The position numbers were made by a program, and so were the translations under genes. This document shows positions 12,375 through 17,193 of a stretch of 17,193 bases of DNA, in pieces (positions within the stretch are counted from its first letter, which is position 1; every line of letters begins with the position of its first letter). The DNA comes from DATLZM01 sp035559315 (lineage in GTDB: Bacteria > Actinomycetota > UBA4738 > HRBIN12): NCBI GenBank assembly GCA_035559315.1, contig DATMBJ010000262.1, positions 1 to 17,193 of the forward strand, read 5' to 3'. Below the pieces are notes generated by a model. The model was given only the letters and a program-made list of their open reading frames with translations. It did no database searches and was not told the DNA's origin.

Positions 12375-13997
12375 GTGCTGGCGACGCAGGCGACGCTCGA
12401 GGAGGGGGTGCCCCTGTCCGAGGTGACGTTCTGCGCGGTCGACGTCGAGACCACCGGGGGCTCGCCCGAGACCGCCGCGATCACCGAGGTCGGGGCCGTG
12501 AAGTTCCGGGGCGGCGAGCGCCTGGGCGCCTTCCACGCCCTCGTGGACCCGGGACGCCCCATCCCCGCGTTCATCACCCACCTCACGGGGATCGACGACC
12601 GCGCCGTCGCCGGCGCGCCGCCCATCGAGGGGGTGCTCCCCTCGCTCCTCGAGTTCCTCTCGGGCGCGGTGTTCGTCGCCCACAACGCCCGGTTCGACTT
12701 CTCGTTCCTGAACGCGAACCTGCTCCGCCTCGGCTACCCGGAGATCCCCCCGCCCCCCGTCTGCACCGCCCGCCTCGCCCGGCGGATCGTCTGGCCCGAC
12801 GTCCCGAACGTGCGGCTCGCGACCCTCGCCGAGCACTTCCGCACGGCCGCCCGTCCCGCCCACCGGGCCCTCCCCGACGCGGAGGCCTGCGCCGAGGTGC
12901 TCCACCGGCTCCTGGAGCTCGGCGGCCGCCTGGGGATCCTCACGCTCGGCGACCTCCACGGGGCGGTCCGGGCCCGCGGCCGGCCGCACTTCCACAAGAT
13001 CCGGATGGCGGACGCCCTGCCCCGCTCGGCCGGCGTCTACGTGTTCCGGGGACGCGGGGGCCGGGCGCTGTACGTGGGGAAGGCCCGGGACCTCCGGGAG
13101 CGGGTGAAGCGCTACTTCTACGGCGACGACCGCCGGCGGGTCGAGGACCTCCTCGCCGAGGCCCGGGGCGTGGAGGGGCTCCCCTGCGCCTCCGAGCTCG
13201 AGGCTCTGGCCCTCGAGGCCAGGCTGATCCGGGAGCACGAGCCCCCCTACAACCGCCGCGGGAGGGCCTGGCGTCGCCAGGCGTACGTGAAGGTCGACGA
13301 GGCCGAGCCGTTCCCCCGGATCAAGGTGGTCCGCGAGCCGCGGGGGCGGGGGGCCTTCCTCGGCCCCTTCGCCACCGCGGCCCAGGCCCACCTCGCCAAG
13401 GAGGCCCTCGAGGAGGTCTTCCCCGTGCGCCGGTGCACGCGGCGGATGGGCCTCCGCGCCCGGTCCTCGCCCTGCGCCCTGGCCGACCTGGGCCGCTGCG
13501 TCGCCCCCTGCGACGGCCGCATCACCCCCGAGCGCTACGGGGAGCTCGTCCGGATGCTCGTCACCTCCCTCTCCTCCCCGGGCGGGCTCCTCGAAGCGCT
13601 CGAGGCGCGGATGGGGACCCTGGCCGCGGCGGGGCGGTTCGAGGAGGCGGCGCTCGCGCGGGACCGGCTCCGGGCCCTCGCGGAGGCCCTGGTCCGCGCC
13701 CGCCAGGAGCGGTGGCTCACGGGGGGCGCGATGCTGCTCCGGGACGCCGACGGGCGGCGGGTCCGCCTCGTGGGCGGGGCCCCGGTCGTGGCGGGGTCGG
13801 CCGAGCCCATCCCGCTCCCCTGCCCCAGGGACCGCGCGATGGAGCTGGCCGCGGTCCGGGGCTACCTCTCCACCCACCCCGTGGAGCTCGAGGAGGCCGA
13901 GGTCCCGCCGGCCGAGCCGGTCGCGGGCGGCGCGGCCCTCCACCGGGTCCTCGCCCGCCTGCGGGCCGCCGCGCGGCCGCCCGAGGCCGGCCGGTAG
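12375..13997 (+). CDS. DEDDh exonuclease fused to UvrC-like GIY-YIG endonuclease
   Basis: A 540-residue DNA-repair protein. The DnaQ-like exonuclease has DVETTG (23-28), VAHNARFDF (101-109) and H163-x4-D168. The GIY-YIG nuclease has GVYVFRGRGG and LYVGKARDLRERVKRYF (220-248). Next comes the UvrC four-Cys segment (C-x12-C-x7-C-x3-C in RRCTRR, SSPCAL, GRCVAPC), where UvrC binds 4Fe-4S. A UVR-type helix pair (MGTLAAAGRFEEAALARDRL) could touch UvrB. The UvrC C-terminal RNase H-like nuclease and HhH domains are missing, so it should cut only on one side, like Cho of E. coli. From memory, the same architecture occurs in M. tuberculosis Rv2191. The start is the GTG at 12375 with GGGGAG upstream; a GTG at residue 12 is an alternative. 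The LexA box marks it as SOS-induced. Confidence 0.94.
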   Translation: MLATQATLEEGVPLSEVTFCAVDVETTGGSPETAAITEVGAVKFRGGERLGAFHALVDPGRPIPAFITHLTGIDDRAVAGAPPIEGVLPSLLEFLSGAVFVAHNARFDFSFLNANLLRLGYPEIPPPPVCTARLARRIVWPDVPNVRLATLAEHFRTAARPAHRALPDAEACAEVLHRLLELGGRLGILTLGDLHGAVRARGRPHFHKIRMADALPRSAGVYVFRGRGGRALYVGKARDLRERVKRYFYGDDRRRVEDLLAEARGVEGLPCASELEALALEARLIREHEPPYNRRGRAWRRQAYVKVDEAEPFPRIKVVREPRGRGAFLGPFATAAQAHLAKEALEEVFPVRRCTRRMGLRARSSPCALADLGRCVAPCDGRITPERYGELVRMLVTSLSSPGGLLEALEARMGTLAAAGRFEEAALARDRLRALAEALVRARQERWLTGGAMLLRDADGRRVRLVGGAPVVAGSAEPIPLPCPRDRAMELAAVRGYLSTHPVELEEAEVPPAEPVAGGAALHRVLARLRAAARPPEAGR

Positions 13998-14000
13998 ACT
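13995..14000 (+). promoter_or_regulatory. -10 box for a leaderless thiolase transcript, overlapping the upstream TAG stop
   Basis: TAGACT ends 7 bases before the GTG at 14008 and its TAG is the stop codon of the exonuclease-UvrC gene. The 7-base gap has no Shine-Dalgarno sequence. Confidence 0.52.
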
Positions 14001-14007
14001 GGCGGGC

Positions 14008-15186
14008 GTGGAGCGGGCCGTCATCGTCGAGGGGGCGCGGACGCCGATCGGGCGCTTCCTCGGGGCGTTCGCCGAGGTCCCCGCGGTAGAGCTGGGGGTG
14101 GCGGCGGTCCGGGAGGCGCTGCGGCGGGCCCAGGTCGAGCCCGGCGACGTCGACCAGCTGATCTTCGGCCACGCGCGGCAGGCCGGGAACGGCCCGAACA
14201 CCGGCCGGCAGGTCGCCTACCGCAGCGGGATCCCCCAGGAGGTCGCCGCCTACAACGTGAACATGGCCTGCGGGTCGGGGATGAAGGCGATCCAGCTCGC
14301 CGCCCAGGAGATCGCGCTGGGGAACGCCGAGGTCGTGGTGGCGGGCGGGATGGAGAACATGAGCCGGGTCCCCTACCTCCTGGACCGGATGCGCACCGGC
14401 TACCGGATGGGGAACGCCCAGGTGATCGACGCGATGTACCGCGACGGGTTCCTCGATCCGCTCTGCGGGCTCGTGATGGGCGAGACCGCCGAGAACCTGG
14501 CCCGGATGTACGGGATCACCCGCGAGGAGCAGGACGCGTTCGCCCTCGAATCCCAGCGGAAGGCGGAGGAGGGGAAGGCCCGGCGGGCGCTCGAGATCGT
14601 CCCGGTGGAGGCCCCGGGACCGAACGGGGCGGCCGTGACCGTCGCCGAGGACGAGCACCCCCGCCCCGACACCACGCTCGAGAAGCTCGCCGCCCTCCCG
14701 CCGGTCTTCGACCGGGAGCACGGAACCGTCACCGCCGGGAACGCCTCGGGGATCACCGACGGCGCCGCCGCCCTCGTCCTGATGTCGGAGTCGCGGGCCC
14801 GGGCCGAGGGCCGCGAGCCCCTCGCCCGGCTCGCGGACTGGTCGTGGGCGGGCGTGCCCCCAGAGATCATGGGCATCGGGCCGGTGCCCGCCACCCGCAC
14901 GCTCCTCGACCGCGCCGGGCTCCAGATCTCCGACTTCGACGTGATCGAGGTGAACGAGGCCTTCGCGGCCCAGGTGATCGCGGTCGAGCGCGAGCTCAAG
15001 CTGGACCGGGAGCGACTGAACCCCAAGGGCGGGGCCATCGCCCTCGGCCACCCCATCGGGATGAGCGGGGCGCGGATCACCCTCACGCTCGCCTACGAGC
15101 TGCGCGAGCGCGACCTCCGGCTCGGCCTCGCCACGCTCTGCATCTCCGGGGGACAGGGCCTCGCGCTGATCCTGGAGCGGGGATAG
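14008..15186 (+). CDS. Acetyl-CoA acetyltransferase (thiolase)
   Basis: A 392-residue thiolase that joins or splits acyl-CoA and acetyl-CoA. The N-terminal VIVEGARTPIGRFLGAF is typical, the acylated Cys lies in NMACGSGMKAIQLA (near residue 89), NEAFAAQ follows in the C-terminal half, the catalytic His is in GGAIALGHPIGMSGAR, and the second Cys is in ATLCISGGQG. Length and motif order are complete. The family covers biosynthetic acetoacetyl-CoA formation and degradative beta-oxidation; the sequence does not decide between them. The start is the GTG at 14008, in a leaderless-type arrangement; no SD is present. The downstream gene begins 8 bases after its stop with AGGGGG in front, so the two are an operon. 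Confidence 0.94.
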   Translation: MERAVIVEGARTPIGRFLGAFAEVPAVELGVAAVREALRRAQVEPGDVDQLIFGHARQAGNGPNTGRQVAYRSGIPQEVAAYNVNMACGSGMKAIQLAAQEIALGNAEVVVAGGMENMSRVPYLLDRMRTGYRMGNAQVIDAMYRDGFLDPLCGLVMGETAENLARMYGITREEQDAFALESQRKAEEGKARRALEIVPVEAPGPNGAAVTVAEDEHPRPDTTLEKLAALPPVFDREHGTVTAGNASGITDGAAALVLMSESRARAEGREPLARLADWSWAGVPPEIMGIGPVPATRTLLDRAGLQISDFDVIEVNEAFAAQVIAVERELKLDRERLNPKGGAIALGHPIGMSGARITLTLAYELRERDLRLGLATLCISGGQGLALILERG

Positions 15187-15194
15187 GGGGCGGC

Positions 15195-15479
15195 GTGGTC
15201 CACGCGGTCGTGCTGATCCAGTGCGAGATCGACCGGATCCCCGAGGCGGCCCAGGCCATCGCGGACCTCGAGGGCGTTTCCGAGGTCTACTCGGTGGCCG
15301 GGGAGTTCGACCTGGTGGCGATCGTCCGGGTCCCCGAGCACGAGGACCTCGCGCGGGTGATCCCGGGCGGCGTGGCCAAGGTCGACGGCGTCGTCCGGAC
15401 CGAGACCCTGATCGCCTTCCAGGTCTACTCGCGGCACGACCTCGAGCGGCTGTTCTCGATCGGCTTCGAGGAGGGCTAG
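15195..15479 (+). CDS. Stand-alone Lrp/AsnC ligand-binding (RAM) domain protein
   Basis: A 94-residue protein consisting of only the ligand-binding domain of Lrp/AsnC regulators. VHAVVLIQCEIDRIPEAAQAI, LEGVSEVYSVAGEFDLVAIVRVPEHEDLARVI and VVRTETLIAFQVY follow the beta-alpha-beta-beta-alpha-beta order of the fold. There is no helix-turn-helix, so it cannot bind DNA alone; it might bind an amino acid or other small ligand and modulate a partner. The start is the GTG at 15195 with AGGGGG 4 bases before it. It is co-transcribed with the thiolase. Its stop TAG shares the CTAG at 15476-15479 with the stop of the opposing reductase gene. Confidence 0.9.
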   Translation: MVHAVVLIQCEIDRIPEAAQAIADLEGVSEVYSVAGEFDLVAIVRVPEHEDLARVIPGGVAKVDGVVRTETLIAFQVYSRHDLERLFSIGFEEG

Positions 15480-15868
15480 GCCGGGTCGTCCGGCGGCGGG
15501 GTGCCGGGGAACGGGGCCGGGAGCTCGACCGCCACCGGCAGGGCGGTCCGGCCCCAGGCCTCGAGATCGTCCCCGTAGCGGGGGCCGTACTTCTCGAGCA
15601 GCAGCCGCCTCGCCAGCGCATCCTCCTCGGGATCCTCGACCACCCGGGCTCGAGCGATGAAGTCGTGCCCGCCGATCCGCAGGCCCACCGTGGGCTCCCG
15701 CCGGACGTTCCGCACCCAGTCCGAGGCCTCGCCGCCGCCCGCGAGGAGGTACACGCGGTCGCCGTGGAGCGCGAACCAGATCTCGATCGTGTGCGGGCGG
15801 CCGCTCCGCCGCCCGGTGGTCGTGAGGTAGCAGTAGTCCAGCGAGGCGGGATCGGCCCCCTCGGTCAT
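15476..15868 (-). CDS. Deazaflavin (F420)-dependent nitroreductase-type protein (DDN/FDOR family)
   Basis: A 130-residue split-barrel flavin/deazaflavin reductase. LTTTGRRSGRPHTIEIWF (15-32) is the F420-family start, GDRVYLLAGGGEASDWVRNVRREPTVGLRIG (about 36-65) is the cofactor-binding core, and ARRLLLEKYGPRYGDDLEAW is the C-terminal helix. F420H2 as electron donor is inferred from the family; the substrate (quinone, fatty acid or other) is unknown. The ATG at 15868 follows the stop of the 35-residue gene by 3 bases, with GTAGGGG in front. It is the last gene of the five-gene operon. No terminator follows; the thiolase/RAM operon ends on the other strand in the same four bases. Confidence 0.88.
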   Translation of the reverse strand: MTEGADPASLDYCYLTTTGRRSGRPHTIEIWFALHGDRVYLLAGGGEASDWVRNVRREPTVGLRIGGHDFIARARVVEDPEEDALARRLLLEKYGPRYGDDLEAWGRTALPVAVELPAPFPGTPPPDDPA

Positions 15869-15871
15869 CCC

Positions 15872-15979
15872 CTACCGCGTCGCCCACCAGACGAGGCCGG
15901 CCAGGATCGCCACGGCGGAGGCGAGCATCAGGAGGTCCGCCTTCTTCACCCGCCCCGGCTGCATCGCGTTGAAGCCCAT
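15872..15979 (-). CDS. 35-residue single-pass membrane protein
   Basis: A short gene with sequence MGFNAMQPGRVKKADLLM, then a hydrophobic run LASAVAILAGLVWW ending in ATR. The basic patch GRVKK sits just before the membrane segment and would stay in the cytoplasm. The ribosome site GGAGGGG lies about 4 bases before the ATG, among the strongest in the window. The ATG comes 1 base after the stop of the 76-residue gene (TGAGATG) and the stop is 3 bases from the reductase start, so it is embedded in the operon. It is too short for automatic gene finding and likely unannotated in relatives. Function unknown; small membrane proteins often regulate a partner in the same operon. Confidence 0.75.
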   Translation of the reverse strand: MGFNAMQPGRVKKADLLMLASAVAILAGLVWWATR

Positions 15980-15980
15980 C

Positions 15981-16211
15981 TCACCCCTCCTCCCGGCCGC
16001 CCGGCGCGGGCAACCGGTAGTACTCCCGGAACCGCTCGGGGGAGAGCCAGTAGATGTGCTGGCGGACGGTGGAGGCGAACAGGCGCGCCTCGGCGCCGTC
16101 CCGGCAGGCCCGCTCGTGGACCACCGCCCCGCCGGGGTCGAGGATCCGCACCGTCCAGCCCCCCGGGCCGTCCTCCACGGCCACCCGGTAGCCGTTCCGG
16201 CCAGGCTCCAC
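15981..16211 (-). CDS. 76-residue hypothetical protein
   Basis: Family not recognised. The N-terminal half looks like short strands (NGYRVAVEDG, GWTVRILDPGGAVVHERAC); the second half looks helical and contains ASTVRQHIYWLSPERFREYYRL, a dense run of aromatic and basic residues that looks conserved for a binding role. No membrane segment or signal peptide. The start is the GTG at 16211, two bases after the previous stop (TGAACGTG); a longer frame upstream is the antisense shadow of the zinc-ribbon gene. It is the third gene of the operon. One Cys (in ERACRDG) is present but no metal site. Confidence 0.72.
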   Translation of the reverse strand: MEPGRNGYRVAVEDGPGGWTVRILDPGGAVVHERACRDGAEARLFASTVRQHIYWLSPERFREYYRLPAPGGREEG

Positions 16212-16213
16212 GT

Positions 16214-16495
16214 TCAGCCCTCCCGGGCCCGCGCCAGCCGCTCCAGGTGCTCTCGGAGCCGGTCCAGCACCGACCCCGGGTCCAGGACGAACCGGGGCTC
16301 GAGGTCCGCGATCTTCTCGAGCGCGTTCTCGAGCGTGCTCCCGGCGTCCTCGGCGTCCCGGAGCGCGTCCACCAGCACCACCGCGTAGTCGGGCTCGAAC
16401 GGGATCCCGCACCACGGGCAGTGGCCGCCGGTCCCGACCACCTGCTGGACCAGGAAGGTCCGGCCGCAGCTCCGGCAGGTCCCCTCGATCTTCAC
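16214..16495 (-). CDS. Small zinc-ribbon protein with C-terminal helices
   Basis: A 93-residue protein. The zinc ribbon is CRSCG-x15-CPWC at residues 7-29 (CxxC...CxxC). A linker EPDYAVVLVDALRDAEDAG and a helical stretch (STLENALEKIADLEP, SVLDRLREHLERLARA) follow, suited to oligomerisation or binding a partner. The start is the GTG at 16495, which overlaps the stop of the receiver-like gene as GTGA, with GAGGAGG ahead. That overlap implies fixed stoichiometry with the receiver-like protein. Function unknown; the ribbon with helices resembles an adaptor rather than an enzyme. Confidence 0.8.
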   Translation of the reverse strand: MKIEGTCRSCGRTFLVQQVVGTGGHCPWCGIPFEPDYAVVLVDALRDAEDAGSTLENALEKIADLEPRFVLDPGSVLDRLREHLERLARAREG

Positions 16496-16878
16496 ACCCG
16501 TTCCTCCTCGGCCGTGAGTTCCAGGACGCGGTCCGCGAGCTCGAAGGGGTCCACGGGCTTCACGAACCACGCGTCCGCGCCCGCCCAGCGGGCGAGCCAC
16601 GCGTCGTGCTTGCGCTCCAGCAGGATCACGATGACCCCTCGGTAGGGCTCGGGCGCGTCCCGGAGCGTCCGGGCGAGCGAGAACGCGCCGGCGCGGGAGG
16701 CGATCTCCTCCGCGATCACGACGTCCGGCCGCTCGCGCAGGGCGAGCCTCGCCCCCCGGTCGCCGTCGGGCGCCTCGAGCAGCTCGAGGGGCTCCCCCAC
16801 CCGCCGCTCGATGCTCCGCACCGCGAGCCCGAGGAGCTCGCGGGCCCGGGGGTCCGGCGCCACGACCAGGATCCTCAC
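16492..16878 (-). CDS. Receiver-like (pseudo-receiver) domain protein
   Basis: A 128-residue single-domain response-regulator fold. VRILVVAPDPRARELLGLAVRSI is the first strand and helix with only one acidic residue of the usual pair; PDVVIAEEIASRAG is where the phospho-accepting Asp should be, and Glu or Ala is found there. VIVILLERKHD has no Ser/Thr at the switch position, while WFVKPVDPFELADRV keeps the Lys and the following Pro. It is therefore unlikely to be phosphorylated by the usual route and may be locked in an active-like state by Glu. No output domain is attached. The GTG at 16878 is preferred over the ATG at 16887 because TACGAT, a -10 box, overlaps that ATG and ends 7 bases before the GTG. 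It is the first gene of the operon. Confidence 0.8.
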   Translation of the reverse strand: MRILVVAPDPRARELLGLAVRSIERRVGEPLELLEAPDGDRGARLALRERPDVVIAEEIASRAGAFSLARTLRDAPEPYRGVIVILLERKHDAWLARWAGADAWFVKPVDPFELADRVLELTAEEERV

Positions 16879-16885
16879 GGCCGGC

Positions 16886-16891
16886 ATCGTA
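16886..16891 (-). promoter_or_regulatory. -10 box for the leaderless five-gene operon
   Basis: TACGAT on the minus strand ends 7 bases before the GTG at 16878, placing the transcript start at the start codon. It overlaps an upstream ATG, which argues against translation from there. Confidence 0.55.
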
Positions 16892-16919
16892 CCCGGCGCG
16901 GGCGCCGGCCGCCCTCGGC

Positions 16920-16925
16920 TACCCT
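16920..16925 (+). promoter_or_regulatory. -10 box for the leaderless aquaporin-like gene
   Basis: TACCCT ends 7 bases before the ATG at 16933. It faces away from the TACGAT at 16891-16886, with 28 bases between the two boxes, so both promoters must share the same short stretch. Confidence 0.5.
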
Positions 16926-16932
16926 CCCCGGG

Positions 16933-17193
16933 ATGGACGCGCGCACCCGGGAGGGGCTCCTCGCCGAGGCGGCCGTGAGCTTCGGGGTGGTCCTGGTCGC
17001 GGCGGGGACCGCCGCCACCGAACGGGCCACGGGCGTCGGCCCGGTCGGCGTGGCCCTGGCCTACGGCCTCGCCGTGGCCGCCGCGGACGCCGCCCTCTCG
17101 CCCCCGGCCCTCGGGAACCCCGCCATCTGCCTGGCCGGGTGGGCGCGGGGCGAGCGGACCGCCCGGGAGGCGGCGGCCCTGCTCGGCGCCGAG
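16933..17193 (+). CDS. Aquaporin/MIP-family channel, partial (runs off right edge)
   Basis: The first 87 residues are visible. AEAAVSFGVVLVAAGTAA forms the first membrane helix, VGPVGVALAYGLAVAAADAAL the second, and SPPALGNPAICLAGWARGE contains the NPA motif followed by a polar turn and helix 3 (TAREAAALLGAE), the layout of the first half of MIP channels. Relative to typical aquaporins, Ile-Cys replaces the Val-Thr that follows NPA and the preceding SGGHI is replaced by SPPALG, so it is a divergent member. The second half with the second NPA and the pore Arg lies outside the window, so water versus solute transport cannot be judged. The ATG at 16933 has no SD; a leaderless transcript is likely. 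Confidence 0.7.
   Translation, partial: MDARTREGLLAEAAVSFGVVLVAAGTAATERATGVGPVGVALAYGLAVAAADAALSPPALGNPAICLAGWARGERTAREAAALLGAE

Noticed and set aside
1..17193. CRISPR arrays, tRNA or rRNA genes, insertion sequences, prophage
   Set aside because: No regularly spaced repeats, no cloverleaf-like stretch, no transposase or integrase motif and no terminal inverted repeats were seen on either strand; base composition looks uniform.

Overview
The window is very GC-rich chromosomal DNA and almost fully coding. A WhiB-family regulator, a deazaflavin (F420-type) reductase, an F420-type LLM oxidoreductase, a PimB-like mannosyltransferase relative and repeated TANNNT boxes directly in front of start codons all point to an actinobacterium. 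The weak match to well-known genera suggests an environmental or uncultured lineage. There are 22 protein genes, two of them cut by the window edges. I see no tRNA, rRNA, CRISPR array, insertion sequence or phage gene, and no gene-free stretch longer than about 220 bases.

Left part (1-5750), one-carbon metabolism. A selenocysteine formate dehydrogenase alpha subunit runs off the left edge; its in-frame UGA is followed by a SECIS-like hairpin. Upstream of it on the minus strand lies fdhD, the sulfurtransferase that activates formate dehydrogenases. Divergent from fdhD is formate-tetrahydrofolate ligase (fhs). A GcvT-like folate-dependent aminomethyltransferase converges on fhs and has the best -35/-10 promoter of the left half, overlapped by an inverted repeat. 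Next come 5-formyl-THF cyclo-ligase and an LLM oxidoreductase. Together they interconvert CO2/formate, formyl-THF, 5-formyl-THF and methylene-THF-type carbon.

Middle (5755-11774), a long minus-strand run: GT4 glycosyltransferase, double-zinc-ribbon membrane protein, SRPBCC protein, ArsA/Get3-like ATPase with a C-terminal HSP20-like domain, an 88-residue protein, a Vms1/eRF1-like protein and a ROK glucokinase, leading into the LLM and cyclo-ligase genes. From ArsA onward the genes overlap or lie within 15 bases of each other. From memory, ArsA, SRPBCC, PimB and exonuclease-UvrC also lie close together in Mycobacterium tuberculosis (Rv2184c-Rv2191).

Plus-strand block (11994-15479): whiB, then a DEDDh exonuclease/GIY-YIG UvrC-like fusion whose promoter carries a perfect LexA (SOS) box between -35 and -10, then a thiolase and a stand-alone Lrp/AsnC ligand-binding domain.

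Right part (15476-17193): a compact five-gene minus-strand operon encoding a receiver-like protein with Glu where the phosphorylated Asp should be, a zinc-ribbon protein, a 76-residue unknown, a 35-residue membrane protein and a deazaflavin-type reductase. Divergent from it is the start of an aquaporin-like gene. The five-gene operon and the ArsA/Vms1-like cluster are the best candidates for undescribed systems.
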